Positions 8,668-18,613 of a stretch of DNA of 64,000 bases are shown in pieces. Within the stretch, counting starts at the first letter, position 1, and every line of letters begins with the position of its first letter. Below the pieces are notes generated by a model. It was not told where the DNA came from. It worked only from the letters and a program-made list of their open reading frames with translations, and did no database searches. Source of the stretch: Thalassospira mesophila (GTDB taxonomy: Bacteria > Pseudomonadota > Alphaproteobacteria > Rhodospirillales > Thalassospiraceae); assembly GCF_002115755.1 (NCBI RefSeq), contig NZ_JFKA01000002.1, positions 310,001 to 374,000 of the forward strand, in the 5' to 3' direction. The position numbers were made by a program, and so were the translations under genes.

Positions 8668-8704
8668 AAAAGGCCTTTCCTTGTTTTGCAAGGAAGGGCC
8701 TTTC
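8668..8704 (+). terminator. Terminator of tRNA-Leu
   Basis: AAAGGCCTTTCCTTG and CAAGGAAGGGCCTTT form a long stem around a TTTTG loop directly after the tRNA; the 3' arm ends in TTT. Confidence 0.75.
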
Positions 8705-9080
8705 TGATTCTGGGCCTGTTTTACGGTGGGTCGCCCTTTCCTCCGCTGGTGCTTTTCCCCTTCCCCTCCCGATGCCGGGACTAAACAGCAAGGCAACGGG
8801 CGTTGGTTTCCCTTTTTTGACCTGCAGGGACAGTTACATGCCTGTCCGCCGCGATTATTGCGATGGCGTCGGGGGATAAAGTGAAATCATGACCCGTTCC
8901 AGAGTGTTAAATTTTTCGAATCGCCCGCCATCCATGATATGATTTTTGAAACGGGGATGATTTTTCATCAGGGGGGCAGCGAAATATTCATGAACGAATT
9001 AATAGAACGCTTCTCACGATGTGATAATTCCACTACGGTGGCCGGTCCCACACGGCACAATTTTTCAGGACTTAATCGAC
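8705..9080. other. Upstream region of the malic enzyme gene
   Basis: No supportable gene. Composition becomes AT-rich from about 8900, consistent with promoter DNA. No unambiguous -35/-10 pair was found. Confidence 0.4.
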
Positions 9081-9120
9081 TTTAGGTTAATTTCACCTAA
9101 ATACCTGAAGTTAAAGGTAT
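9081..9120 (+). promoter_or_regulatory. Two adjacent inverted repeats overlapping the malic enzyme ribosome-binding site
   Basis: TTTAGGT (9081-9087) and ACCTAAA (9095-9101) form one inverted repeat with a 7-nt centre. ATACCT (9101-9106) and AGGTAT (9115-9120) form a second with an 8-nt centre. The AGG of the second 3' arm is the Shine-Dalgarno sequence of the ATG at 9125, so in RNA the hairpin would mask it. The arms share AGGT/ACCT, so alternative pairings are possible. Either a DNA operator or an RNA switch; the sequence alone does not decide. Confidence 0.45.
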
Positions 9121-9124
9121 TATC

Positions 9125-11416
9125 ATGACAGACAGAAACGACAAGCTGCGCGAAGCGGCACTGGACTATCACCGGTACCCCACCCCCGGTAAACTGGCCG
9201 TCGCGGCAACCACCACGCTTGCCAACCAGCGCGATCTGGCCCTGGCCTATTCGCCCGGCGTTGCCTTCGCTTGCGAAGAAATCGTCAAGGACCCGGAAAC
9301 CGCGGTTCATTACACGGCGCGCGCCAATCTGGTGGCCGTAATCACCAATGGCACGGCGGTGCTGGGGCTGGGGCCGATTGGCCCGCTGGCTTCCAAGCCG
9401 GTGATGGAAGGCAAGGCCGTCCTGTTCAAGAAGTTCGCCAATATCGATGTTTTCGATTTGGAAGTGAACGAACTCGACCCGCAAAAATTTATCGACATTG
9501 TTGCCGCGCTGGAGCCCACCTTTGGCGGCGTCAATCTTGAAGATATCAAAGCGCCGGAATGCTTCATCATTGAGAAAGCATTGCGTGAACGCTGCAATAT
9601 TCCGATTTTTCACGATGACCAGCACGGCACGGCAATTTGTGTTGCGGCTGCTGTACGCAACGGTTTGCGTGTTGTTGGCAAGGATATCGACAAGGTGCGC
9701 CTTGTGGCATCGGGTGCCGGGGCGGCCGCCCTTGCCTGTTTGAACCTGCTGGTCTCGATGGGGATGCCGCGCGAAAACATTACCGTTACCGACCGTTTCG
9801 GCGTGGTTTACAAAGGCCGCGAAGAAGAAATGGACCCGTGGAAAGCGGAATATGCCATTGAAACCAATGCGCGCACCCTCGATGACGTGATCGAAGGGGC
9901 TGATATTTTCCTCGGTCTTTCCGCCCCCAATATTATGGGCGAAAAAGAACTGCGCAAAATGGGTGAACGCCCGATCATTATGGCGCTGGCCAACCCGACG
10001 CCGGAAGTATCGCCTGAACTGGTCAAGGAAATTCGCCCCGATGCGGTTATGGCAACCGGGCGGACGGATTACCCCAACCAGGTTAATAACGTTCTGTGTT
10101 TCCCGTTTCTGTTTCGTGGCGCGCTTGATGTTGGTGCCACCGAAATTAACGAGGCAATGAAGATTGCTGCGGTTGAAGCCATTGCCGATCTGGCAACGGC
10201 TGAAGTTTCAGACATTGTTGCCACCGCATATGGCGGCGAAGAACTGAAATTTGGCCCGGAATATTTGATTCCCAAGCCGTTTGATCCGCGTTTGATGCTG
10301 GAAATTCCGCCCCGTGTTGCCAAGGCCGCCATGGATAGCGGTGTTGCCAAGCGCCCGATCGAGGATTTTGACGCCTATCGCCAGCAGCTTGAAGGCTTTG
10401 TCTTCCGTTCTGGTCTGGTGATGAAGCCGGTGTTTGATATGGCACGCAGCCATAAAAAACGTGTGGTTTACCCGGAAGGCGAATCGCGCCGTGTGCTTCA
10501 GGCCTGTCAGGTGCTGGTCGATGATGGTGTTTGTCATCCGGTGCTGATTGGCCGTCGTGACGTTATTCTGGACCGCATCAAGGAAATTGGCCTGCGCCTG
10601 ATCCCTGATGTGCAGGTTGAAATTCACGACCCCGACGATAACCGCCATTTCGAACAGGACTGGCAGGATTTTCATAATATTATGGGCCGTCGCGGGATTA
10701 ACCCCGAATATGCCCGTTCTATTGTGCGGACCCGGCCAACCGTGGTTGCCTGCCTGATGCTGCGCCGGGGCGAGGTTGATGCCATGGTGTGTGGTTGCCA
10801 GGGCGGTTTCCTGCGTCATCTGCGCTATGTGCGAAATCTGGTCGGCCTGCGCAAGGGTGTTTCGGATTTCTCGGCCGTTAATATGATGATCATGAAACAG
10901 GGCACGTTCTTTTTGACCGATACCTATGTTTCGGTTGATCCGACACCCGAACATGTGGCCGAAACCGCGATTATGGCGGCCGATGTGGTGAAACGGTTTG
11001 GTATTACGCCAAAGGCCGCGCTTATTTCGCATTCCAATTTTGGCAGCCACGATAATCCGTCGGCCTGCAAGATGCGCGATGCCCTGAAAATTATTCGTAT
11101 TCAGGCACCGGATCTGGAAATTGAAGGCGAAATGCATGCCGATGCAGCCATTTCCGAAACCATCCGCAATCGCATTTTCCCCAATTCGATGTTGAAGGGA
11201 TCGGCCAATTTGCTGGTGATGCCAACCCTCGATGCGGCGAATATTTCGTACAACATGGTTAAAATGCTGGGCGATGGTTTGCCGGTGGGTCCGATCCTGG
11301 TCGGTGCGGCAAAATCGGCACATGTGGTTAGCCCGTCAATCACCGTGCGTGGCCTTGTGAATATGAGTGCTATTGCCGTTGTTGACGCGATTGACCGGGA
11401 ACAGTCGCGCAACTGA
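9125..11416 (+). CDS. maeB: NADP-dependent malic enzyme, hybrid form with phosphotransacetylase-like domain
   Basis: 763 residues, typical of the MaeB hybrid class. It decarboxylates malate to pyruvate with reduction of NADP, feeding gluconeogenesis and NADPH supply. The N-terminal malic domain begins after the [12 protein letters not shown] segment and contains [16 protein letters not shown] and FHDDQHGTA; a Rossmann NAD(P) domain with [11 protein letters not shown] and [10 protein letters not shown] follows to about residue 420. Residues ~435-763 ([20 protein letters not shown] to the end) are a phosphotransacetylase-like domain, which in this class is regulatory (acetyl-CoA inhibition) rather than catalytic. 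ATG at 9125 with AAAGG. Single gene with its own terminator. Confidence 0.95.
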   Translation: MTDRNDKLREAALDYHRYPTPGKLAVAATTTLANQRDLALAYSPGVAFACEEIVKDPETAVHYTARANLVAVITNGTAVLGLGPIGPLASKPVMEGKAVLFKKFANIDVFDLEVNELDPQKFIDIVAALEPTFGGVNLEDIKAPECFIIEKALRERCNIPIFHDDQHGTAICVAAAVRNGLRVVGKDIDKVRLVASGAGAAALACLNLLVSMGMPRENITVTDRFGVVYKGREEEMDPWKAEYAIETNARTLDDVIEGADIFLGLSAPNIMGEKELRKMGERPIIMALANPTPEVSPELVKEIRPDAVMATGRTDYPNQVNNVLCFPFLFRGALDVGATEINEAMKIAAVEAIADLATAEVSDIVATAYGGEELKFGPEYLIPKPFDPRLMLEIPPRVAKAAMDSGVAKRPIEDFDAYRQQLEGFVFRSGLVMKPVFDMARSHKKRVVYPEGESRRVLQACQVLVDDGVCHPVLIGRRDVILDRIKEIGLRLIPDVQVEIHDPDDNRHFEQDWQDFHNIMGRRGINPEYARSIVRTRPTVVACLMLRRGEVDAMVCGCQGGFLRHLRYVRNLVGLRKGVSDFSAVNMMIMKQGTFFLTDTYVSVDPTPEHVAETAIMAADVVKRFGITPKAALISHSNFGSHDNPSACKMRDALKIIRIQAPDLEIEGEMHADAAISETIRNRIFPNSMLKGSANLLVMPTLDAANISYNMVKMLGDGLPVGPILVGAAKSAHVVSPSITVRGLVNMSAIAVVDAIDREQSRN

Positions 11417-11479
11417 TCGCGTTTAACCAGAACGGTACATCGTCGTACTTGACCGGGCATAAACGTTGGCGCAAAAACA

Positions 11480-11514
11480 GCCGTGCCGGACCATAGCGTC
11501 CGGCACGGCTTTTA
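11480..11514 (+). terminator. Terminator of the malic enzyme gene
   Basis: GCCGTGCCGGAC and GTCCGGCACGGC form a perfect 12-bp stem (11480-11509), followed by TTTTAT. Confidence 0.92.
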
Positions 11515-11584
11515 TCTTGGGGGTTTGTAACTTGCCCCCGGGACCGGTACCTGGCGCGGCATATAAATAACGGGGGAGGGGCAG

Positions 11585-12997
11585 ATGACTGACATCGATG
11601 AAATTGATCGTCCGGATAGTGCAACATCATCTGTATCGACAAGTGACGACTATGTTGATCTGACGCCGGAATATGCCCGTGAAATCCTTGATGCCCTGCA
11701 TGAGGAAGACACGACCCGTGTGGCGGAACTGGTTGGCGAACTGCACTTTGCCGATATTGCCGACTTGCTTGGCTGGGCGGGCAGTTGGGAACGCCAGCAG
11801 CTTGTTGATGTTATCCGCCCCGATTTTGACCCTGAACTTCTGACCGAGCTTGACGACGAGTTGCGCGAGGAAGTGATTGCGCAGCTTGGCACCGCAGCGG
11901 TGGCCGAAGCCATTTCCGAGCTTGATTCAGATGACGTGGTTGAAGTCATCGAGGATCTGGAAGAAGCAGAGCAGCGCGAATTGCTGGGGGCGCTTTCGGA
12001 AATTGAACGGGCCCGGGTGCAAGAAGCCTTATCGTACCCGGAATATACCGCTGGCCGCATCATGCAGCGCGAACTGGTGGCGATTCCCGATTACTGGAGC
12101 CTTGGCCAAACCATCGATTTTCTGCGCTCCGCCAAAAACCTGCCCGAAGATTTTTACGATATTATCGTGGTTGACCCGCGCTATCGCCCGGTCGGCATGG
12201 TGCCCCTGTCGCGCGCCATTCGTACCAACCGCCCGGTGCTGGTGCGCGATGTAATGGAAACCGAAGACATGCGCACGGTGCTGGTCACCGAGGAGCAGGA
12301 AAATGTTGCCCATCTGTTTCGTCAGCGCGATCTGATTTCCGCCCCGGTGGTGGATGATAACGGACGGCTGGTCGGTGTGATTACCGTCGATGACGTGGTC
12401 GACGTTATTGATGAAGAATACGAAGAAGACATGATGCGCATGGCCGGTGTTGGCGAGGAAGACGACCTTTCCAGCGACATTCTGGATACCACGCGGTCGC
12501 GCTTTACCTGGTTGCTGGTCAATCTGGGCACTGCAATTGGCGCATCAATGGTGATCGGCCTGTTTCAGCATACAATTGAAAGCCTGGTGGCCCTGGCTGT
12601 GTTAATGCCGATTGTCGCCTCCATGGGCGGCAATGCCGGCACCCAGACCCTGACTGTGGCCGTGCGCGCCATTGCCACGCGTGAACTTAGCAGCACCAAC
12701 GCCTGGCGCGTGGTGCGCAAGGAAGTGGCGGTTTGCACGCTTAATGGCCTGGCTTTTGCTGTGTTAAGCGGTTTGGTCAGCTGGTTGTGGTTCGATAATA
12801 TGCGCCTGGGGGCGGTTATCGGGGTGGCGATGGTTATTAACCTGATTATGGCCGGGGCCGCGGGGGCAATTATTCCGCTGGCGCTGGAGCGGGCCGGGGT
12901 GGACCCGGCGGTATCATCATCGGTGTTTTTAACAACCATTACCGACGTGGTTGGCTTTTTTGCCTTTTTGGGGCTGGCCGCTGCATTTTTGATGTAA
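11585..12997 (+). CDS. mgtE: Magnesium transporter MgtE
   Basis: 470 residues, the usual MgtE length. Order of domains: an acidic N-terminal MgtE_N superhelix (~25-145), two CBS domains (~150-275; AGRIMQRELVAIPDYWSLGQ and SAPVVDDNGRLVGVITVDDV), a connecting helix, and five membrane helices from ~310 to 470 forming the Mg2+ channel pore. The conserved pore region with PIVASMGGNAGTQTLTVAVR is present. In the family, Mg2+ bound between the N and CBS domains closes the channel. Start is the ATG at 11585 after GGGGAGGGG. Only about 70 bp separate it from the preceding terminator, so the promoter is compact and no large Mg2+-sensing leader fits. Confidence 0.95.
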   Translation: MTDIDEIDRPDSATSSVSTSDDYVDLTPEYAREILDALHEEDTTRVAELVGELHFADIADLLGWAGSWERQQLVDVIRPDFDPELLTELDDELREEVIAQLGTAAVAEAISELDSDDVVEVIEDLEEAEQRELLGALSEIERARVQEALSYPEYTAGRIMQRELVAIPDYWSLGQTIDFLRSAKNLPEDFYDIIVVDPRYRPVGMVPLSRAIRTNRPVLVRDVMETEDMRTVLVTEEQENVAHLFRQRDLISAPVVDDNGRLVGVITVDDVVDVIDEEYEEDMMRMAGVGEEDDLSSDILDTTRSRFTWLLVNLGTAIGASMVIGLFQHTIESLVALAVLMPIVASMGGNAGTQTLTVAVRAIATRELSSTNAWRVVRKEVAVCTLNGLAFAVLSGLVSWLWFDNMRLGAVIGVAMVINLIMAGAAGAIIPLALERAGVDPAVSSSVFLTTITDVVGFFAFLGLAAAFLM

Positions 12998-13005
12998 TAC
13001 CGCGG

Positions 13006-13035
13006 GATGTCCGCGACGGTTTGTTCGCGGACATC
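13006..13035. terminator. Stem-loop between convergent mgtE and GGDEF-EAL genes
   Basis: GATGTCCGCGA (13006-13016) and TCGCGGACATC (13025-13035) form a perfect 11-bp stem. T tracts are poor on both sides, so it may be a weak bidirectional terminator or a 3'-end stabilising hairpin. Confidence 0.5.
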
Positions 13036-13060
13036 ATACAAAACACCAGACAGCACCACG

Positions 13061-15655
13061 TTACGTGGATGGGGATGAAGTGTCGGTGGTGATCTGGCGG
13101 GTAAGATACTGAAGTGTTTCTTCGCTTTTTACCGGCGGCGAAAAGATAAATCCCTGTAGTTCATCGCAATCGGCCGCGCCGAGCATGGCCAACTGTTCTT
13201 CGGTTTCAACCCCCACAGCGACAACCCGGCGGTTAAGGCTTTTGCACAGGCGCACCGCGGGGTTCAGAACGCTGTTTTCCGGTTGCTCGTCAAGTTCGAT
13301 GTTAAACAGGTTTCGCGACAGCTTGATGCGCTGGATCGGGAAACGTTTAAGATAACGCAGCGACGAATTAGCCGCGCCAAACTGATCAAGGGTCAGGCTG
13401 ATGCCTGCTTCTGAAAACCGGTAAAACTGGGTCAGCGAGCGTTCGGGATCGCGCATGGCGATGTCTTCGGCGACTTCAATTTCGATCAGGGCGGGGTGAA
13501 TGTCCTGACGTTCGGTTTCTTCAACAATGTTTTTAATGATGTCGGCCTGAATGAACTGGCGACCGGAAAGGTTCAGGGCGATGGGGACCGGAACATACCC
13601 CTCCGTGCGCCACTGATCGATCTGGCTACACGCGGTTTTGATAATCCAGCGACCCAGAGGGGCTAAAAGGCCGGTCCGGTCGGCAACGGCGATAAAATCG
13701 GGCGGCAAATGACGCTGGCCGCTATCATCGACCCAGCGCAGCAGGGCCTCGAACCCCGATACGCCATGATCGGACAGGCGGAAACGCGGTTGATATTCCA
13801 GAATAAAGCGTTTTTCATCGACGGCACGACGCAGCTGGGTTTCCAGCGACAGGCGCGCATGCATGACGTTATTCATGGTTTCGACAAAGAAACAATAAGA
13901 TGATTCTGCCGATTTTTGCGCCCGGTACATGGCCGCATCGGCATTGGCCAGCAATTGCGACGGTGCCCGTGCATCATTGGGATAAAGGGCAACGCCAACA
14001 CTGACATGGAGGCGGATTTCCTCGCCGGAAATAGGAATGGGGTGCGAAATGGCCTCGACTATGCGTTCGGCGACCAGGGCGGCCCCTTCGGCCTCGGAAA
14101 GGTCGGTGGCGATAATGGCAAACATGTCGCCTGAAAGCCGTGCGCAGGTGTCTTTTTCGCGCACGGTGGCACGCAGGCGCCCGGAGATGGAGCGCAATGT
14201 TTCATCGCCCACATCCGCGCCGTAACGGTCATTGACCGCGCGGAAATTGTCGATATCAACCACCAGCACCGATAACAGCTTTTCATAGCGTTTGGCATGG
14301 GCGACGGCCTGATTAAGGCGGTCATCAAACAGGGCGCGGTTGGGCAGGCCGGTAAGCGGGTCGTGGGTGGCAAGATAGCGCAGCCGGTTCACCGCGGCAT
14401 TGGCGGCAGGATTGTGATGCAAAATCACATCAACGCAATCGGGGTGGGTTTCCGACGGGGTCATTAACAGATCGCAAACCACATGGACGCCTTCGGAACT
14501 GCGCACAACCCATTCGCGGCGAACTTCGATGTCGCCCTGGTTAATCGCGGTCAACAGTTTGTCCTGGGCGCGGTGCGACGATGTGCCGTCGGACTGGAAT
14601 TCGGGGGCAATATTGTAAAGGCGGATAAAGCCGTAATCTTCTTCGCGCAGATCGAAAAAGCTGGCGGTTTCGGGCGACATCAGGCGCAAATGGCCATCGG
14701 CACGGCTGATGGTCAGGGCAAGGTCGCTGATGTTTTCGCGGCCGCGCAACCGTTGCAGGTTTCTGCCGGTCGGGCCGATATCCCGGTTGGCATACCAAAA
14801 CAGCAATGCGGCGATAAGGGCCGCCAGAATGGCCCCGAAACTGCTGATCATTCCCGGTGTGATGATTGAAAAGCCAGCCACCGTCGGGTCTGCGGTTACG
14901 TCAATTTGCCACTGGCGGCCTGCTACGTTGATCCGGGTGGTTTCGGTCAGTTTGGGGTCGGTGCTGTCGCCCTGCATTTCAAACAGGACACTGTCATTTT
15001 CACGGACCCGAATGGTGTAGCCCGCCAGATAATCGCTTTCAAGAACGCTGCTAAGCATGGTGCGGATGCGAAAGACCCCGTTAACCATGCCAATAACTTC
15101 GCCCTTGGCACTAATGACAGGCACATAGGCCGCAAAACCGCGCCCGCCTTGCAACAGTTCAAGTGTCGGTGTGATTTGGGTCTGGCGTTGATCAAAGGCG
15201 ATATCAAGCACCGGGCCAGCAATGGGGTGGCGTTTAAGGTCGGCCCCCATTGCCGGGACATTGCCCTTTATCGGGGCGACATATTTGATGATATAATTTG
15301 GCGAAATCCAGTTAATGGCCTGCAAGGCCTGAAACCGCGATTGCAATGGTGAGGCATGGGCAAGATATTGCCGTTCATCGACCGGGGCATCGCCCTGCCA
15401 GCTATCGGCGAAATTTTCCAGCGCGTGCAAATTGGCATTGATGGTTTCATCAATCCGTTCGCCCAGCCCCATTGCCAGTAAACGGGCATTCGCGCCAAGG
15501 ATATGATCACGGCCCTGTTCCATTTGTCGGGCAACAAGCCAGGATGCGCCACCAATCAGACAAAAAACCAGCGCGGCCACAAATATTGCGCGGGGCTTTA
15601 ATGTCGTTTTGTGTGTTTCCCGACCATCGTCGGGCAAATCGGCGCTGTCCTGCAT
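13061..15655 (-). CDS. Membrane CHASE-like/PAS/GGDEF/EAL protein, both catalytic domains degenerate
   Basis: 864 residues. A membrane helix at ~24-42 and another at ~270-289 enclose a periplasmic sensor (~45-268) that looks like a CHASE domain. A PAS-like segment (~310-400) precedes GGDEF (~425-590) and EAL (~600-855). The GGDEF signature reads SGDMF (508-512), so cyclase activity is not expected. The EAL domain keeps EALLRW (636-641) and the Asn of LNLSG, but the DDFG loop is LDQFG (756-760) and the usual KxD is KLS (778-780), removing two acidic metal or loop residues. It is probably a c-di-GMP or GTP-binding sensor or scaffold rather than an active enzyme. The ATG at 15655 has GGGGA upstream. 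Confidence 0.85.
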   Translation of the reverse strand: MQDSADLPDDGRETHKTTLKPRAIFVAALVFCLIGGASWLVARQMEQGRDHILGANARLLAMGLGERIDETINANLHALENFADSWQGDAPVDERQYLAHASPLQSRFQALQAINWISPNYIIKYVAPIKGNVPAMGADLKRHPIAGPVLDIAFDQRQTQITPTLELLQGGRGFAAYVPVISAKGEVIGMVNGVFRIRTMLSSVLESDYLAGYTIRVRENDSVLFEMQGDSTDPKLTETTRINVAGRQWQIDVTADPTVAGFSIITPGMISSFGAILAALIAALLFWYANRDIGPTGRNLQRLRGRENISDLALTISRADGHLRLMSPETASFFDLREEDYGFIRLYNIAPEFQSDGTSSHRAQDKLLTAINQGDIEVRREWVVRSSEGVHVVCDLLMTPSETHPDCVDVILHHNPAANAAVNRLRYLATHDPLTGLPNRALFDDRLNQAVAHAKRYEKLLSVLVVDIDNFRAVNDRYGADVGDETLRSISGRLRATVREKDTCARLSGDMFAIIATDLSEAEGAALVAERIVEAISHPIPISGEEIRLHVSVGVALYPNDARAPSQLLANADAAMYRAQKSAESSYCFFVETMNNVMHARLSLETQLRRAVDEKRFILEYQPRFRLSDHGVSGFEALLRWVDDSGQRHLPPDFIAVADRTGLLAPLGRWIIKTACSQIDQWRTEGYVPVPIALNLSGRQFIQADIIKNIVEETERQDIHPALIEIEVAEDIAMRDPERSLTQFYRFSEAGISLTLDQFGAANSSLRYLKRFPIQRIKLSRNLFNIELDEQPENSVLNPAVRLCKSLNRRVVAVGVETEEQLAMLGAADCDELQGFIFSPPVKSEETLQYLTRQITTDTSSPST

Positions 15656-16108
15656 AGGTTCCCCGTTTTGTTATGCGTCCCCGTGCGCGATCACCGGTAA
15701 AACGGGCCGGACGGCCCCGTGGGTACGGTTTTGTTTATGAAACCGGTGTATCGCGCGGTTCGTTTGACAATCAGCTTATCGGATTTATCGGGAAATGTGT
15801 CGTGAAATGTTGCCGTTGTAAATTGTTGGTATAAAAAGCCAATCAATCGGTGCTTGTCCCCGTTGGGATCTGTGTTGGGATCTGTGTTGGGATTGGTGAT
15901 TGGATCTGTGTTGCGATCAGCCTTGTGCGCCCAACTGCGGGTGTCTGCCATGCCCTGCGTGGTAAAGGCAAAGGCTAGGCATTCATGCCTCAAGGCCCTA
16001 TAACAGGGGCCGTCACAATCCTCAGGCCCCGTCGTGACAGATAAAAACGCCATTGCGCGACGACGGCCAGTGCGGATTTGAAATTTTATCCCGTGTAAGA
16101 GACCTGTT
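15656..16108. other. Intergenic region with a short imperfect tandem repeat
   Basis: Divergent spacer between two genes. Around 15862-15920 the 12-nt unit GTTGGGATCTGT is repeated twice exactly and then in degenerate form. A minus-strand frame (15691-16257) crosses it and would read DPNTDPN repeats, but it overlaps the start of the methyltransferase gene and has no family resemblance, so I do not call it. Confidence 0.5.
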
Positions 16109-17512
16109 ATGAAAAACCGTTCCCGCAATCCTCGTTCCCGTCCCGGTCGCCGTTCCGGAGCAGCGCCCCGGCGTGATCCGCTGATCGGGGTTGAGGTCGA
16201 TGTTAAAATCGCCGATATCGGTGCGCGGGGCGATGGTTTGGCCGAAACCACAGCCATTGGCGGAAAATCGGTTCTGGTTTATGTCGACGGCGTTTTGCCA
16301 GGCGACGATGTGCGGGTAAAACTGCGCCAGAAACGGGGCGATGGTTATGGCGCCGAAGTTGTGGCGATCAATGCGGGCGTGACGGCGCATGCCGCTGCCA
16401 AATGCCCGCATTATGACCAGTGTGGGGGCTGTTCGTTACAGCATCTTCCCGATGCGGATTATCGCACATGGAAACGCCATCGTGCGGTTCAGGCCGTAAT
16501 GCGCGCCGGAATTTCCGATGCGGGCGAAGCCGAAAACATGGTGGCCGCCCTTGAAACATCCCCCCCGTCCAGCCGGCGTCGGGCGGATTTTTCGGTTATT
16601 TGCACGCAAGAAGGCGTGTTTGTCGGCTTTACCGAACGGTTCAGCCATCACATCGTCAATGTTTCAGAATGTGCCGTACTGATCCCGGCAATTGTTGAGT
16701 TTCGCAATCAGTTTCAGTCTTTTCTTGAAAGCCTGCCGCGCGAAACGGTCACCATCATTCGCAATGTGGTCGCCAATTACAGCGACACCGGCCTTGATGT
16801 TATGATTGGAGCCAGCCACGAACCCAACCTTGATTTGCGTCAGGGGCTGGCTGAACTGGCCGATCATGTTGATCTGGCACGGCTGGCGTGGAAAGTGGGC
16901 GATCACCCGGCCGAACCCGTGGCGCAACGCCGCACCCCGCAGGTCCGTTTTGCCGGGGTGCCGGTATCGGTGCCATCAGGCGGGTTTTTGCAGGCAACAC
17001 GCGAAGGCGAAACCGCACTGACCAATGCGATTGCCAACGCCCTGTCGCGTATTCCGGCCCGGCAGGTGATTGATTTGTTTTGTGGTATTGGCAGCTTTAC
17101 CTTCCCGCTGGCCTTAACCGGCGACCGCCGCCGGGTGATGGCGGTTGAAGGCGACATTAACGCCGTGCGGGCGATGCAATATGCCGTTGGCAAGGCATCC
17201 GCCCCGATTGAGGTGATCCATCGCGACCTGTTTCGCCAGCCGCTGGATGCCGACGCCCTAAAAGATGCCGACGTGGTGGTGTTTGACCCGCCGCGTGCCG
17301 GGGCCCTGGCCCAGTGCGAAATTCTGGCCGATTTTGGCCCGGAATGGATTTTTGCAGTGTCGTGCAACCCGGCCACCTTTGCCCGCGACATGCGCCTGTT
17401 GCGCAATGGCGGCTATGAATTGCAACAGGTGGTGCCGGTGGACCAGTTTTTGTGGTCGCCGCATCTTGAAATGTTTGCCGTTTTGCGCCGGACATTGCCT
17501 GTCGCCGCCTGA
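16109..17512 (+). CDS. RlmD/TrmA-type RNA 5-methyluridine methyltransferase
   Basis: 467 residues. After a basic N-terminal tail, a TRAM domain (~25-85, DVKIADIGARGDGLAE) is followed by the iron-sulphur cysteines CPHYDQCGGC (with a further Cys in SVICTQEG) and a C-terminal Rossmann methyltransferase domain (VIDLFCGIGSFTFPLA as SAM motif, FDPPRAGA). The catalytic cysteine lies in VSCNPATFARD and the general base in the final SPHLEMFAVL block. Enzymes of this class methylate uridines in 23S rRNA (U1939 for RlmD) or tRNA; the exact target cannot be read from sequence. Converges with the AraC gene, 31 bp apart. Confidence 0.9.
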   Translation: MKNRSRNPRSRPGRRSGAAPRRDPLIGVEVDVKIADIGARGDGLAETTAIGGKSVLVYVDGVLPGDDVRVKLRQKRGDGYGAEVVAINAGVTAHAAAKCPHYDQCGGCSLQHLPDADYRTWKRHRAVQAVMRAGISDAGEAENMVAALETSPPSSRRRADFSVICTQEGVFVGFTERFSHHIVNVSECAVLIPAIVEFRNQFQSFLESLPRETVTIIRNVVANYSDTGLDVMIGASHEPNLDLRQGLAELADHVDLARLAWKVGDHPAEPVAQRRTPQVRFAGVPVSVPSGGFLQATREGETALTNAIANALSRIPARQVIDLFCGIGSFTFPLALTGDRRRVMAVEGDINAVRAMQYAVGKASAPIEVIHRDLFRQPLDADALKDADVVVFDPPRAGALAQCEILADFGPEWIFAVSCNPATFARDMRLLRNGGYELQQVVPVDQFLWSPHLEMFAVLRRTLPVAA

Positions 17513-17543
17513 TTACGGGTTTTTTGGGTCGTCTGATTTTGGT

Positions 17544-18518
17544 TCAGGCCACAGTTTGTTGCGGGTTCCCTGCATCGGAGTGTGGCCTTTCCTGTGAGGG
17601 ACGGGCCTGAAGGCGGAACTGTCTGGGCGACAGGCCGGTATGGCGTTTGAACGCGTTGCTAAACGCACTTTCCGACAGATAACCCAGTTCAAGGGCCAGC
17701 GAGGATACAGGAATATCGCGTTCACGCAGGGCGCGGCGGGCCAGCCGCATGCGCCAGCCCTGTAAATAGGTCAAAGGCGGCATGCCAACCTTGGTGCGAA
17801 ATTGCAGGGCAAAATTTGTTCGCGACATTGCAACTTTTTCGGCAAGTTCGGCCAAGGTCCATGCGTGGGCGGGGTTGGCGTGAATATGGCGCAGGGACGC
17901 GCCGATATGCGGGTCGCCAATCGCCTGTAACCAGCCGCGTTCGTGGGCGTCGGCATTGGCGATATATGTGCGCAAAACCTGAACAAACATCAATTGCGCC
18001 AACTGGTTGGAAGCAACGGTTTTTCCCGGCTGGTTCAGGTTTTTTTCATCGATCATTTGTTCTAGCAACCATTGCAAAATGGCGGCTTCGCGGTCGCGGG
18101 CGCGAATGCGCACCATTTTGGGCAGGACCCCGGTTAAAAAATCGACACCATCGGGGTCCAGTCGCACATGCAGGCCCAAAATAAAACAATCCTGCCCGTC
18201 GCCTAGCACCAGGCTGTTGTCGTGGCTGTCGCGATAGGCCGCGTGGGCATTTTCAACGGGCAGGCCCTTTTCACTGGCCATGACAAAGCCGTGGCAGCCA
18301 TTAAACAGCACAACGTCGCCTTCCTCGATCCACACATCGGGTAGTGCGTCACGCGCATCAGGAAGCAGCCAGTATCCGCCGCGCACGGCGGCGTTTACCT
18401 TTACGCCTTGCGGGGCCGGAAACTGCAAACACCATTTGCCCCCCGCCTTCATCGCGCCGGAAACGGTGCTGCGTGCATTTAGAATGTGCAGGGCATCGGA
18501 AAGGGGATCTGTTGTCAT
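17544..18518 (-). CDS. AraC-family regulator with cupin N-terminal domain
   Basis: 324 residues. N-terminal ~200 residues form an AraC cupin-type ligand domain (GGYWLLPDARDALPDVWIEE, GDVVLFNG). The C-terminal ~100 residues hold two helix-turn-helix motifs: WTLAELAEKVAMSRTNFALQF and the second with ALELGYLSESAFSNAFKRHT followed by GLSPRQFR. It is divergent from the SDR gene at 18614, with only 95 bp between the two starts, so it most likely controls that gene. A similar AraC/SDR pair occurs at 60.6-62.4 kb. Confidence 0.9.
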   Translation of the reverse strand: MTTDPLSDALHILNARSTVSGAMKAGGKWCLQFPAPQGVKVNAAVRGGYWLLPDARDALPDVWIEEGDVVLFNGCHGFVMASEKGLPVENAHAAYRDSHDNSLVLGDGQDCFILGLHVRLDPDGVDFLTGVLPKMVRIRARDREAAILQWLLEQMIDEKNLNQPGKTVASNQLAQLMFVQVLRTYIANADAHERGWLQAIGDPHIGASLRHIHANPAHAWTLAELAEKVAMSRTNFALQFRTKVGMPPLTYLQGWRMRLARRALRERDIPVSSLALELGYLSESAFSNAFKRHTGLSPRQFRLQARPSQERPHSDAGNPQQTVA

Positions 18519-18613
18519 TTGGTACGATCACGCAATTTATTGGGACGTTAGCGCATTCATCATTCAGAAATGCCGGGATATATCAAGTGTCACCGTTTAA
18601 CAGGAGACAGATT

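Noticed and set aside
10208-11323. 371-codon minus-strand frame inside the malic enzyme gene
   Set aside because: His/Asn/Arg-rich nonsense translation opposite a fully recognised enzyme.
11515-11584. Magnesium riboswitch upstream of mgtE
   Set aside because: Only about 70 bp lie between the previous terminator and the start codon, too short for M-box-type leaders.
15691-16257. 188-codon minus-strand frame with DPNTDPN repeat
   Set aside because: Overlaps the start of the methyltransferase gene, no ribosome-binding site or family, produced by a short DNA repeat.
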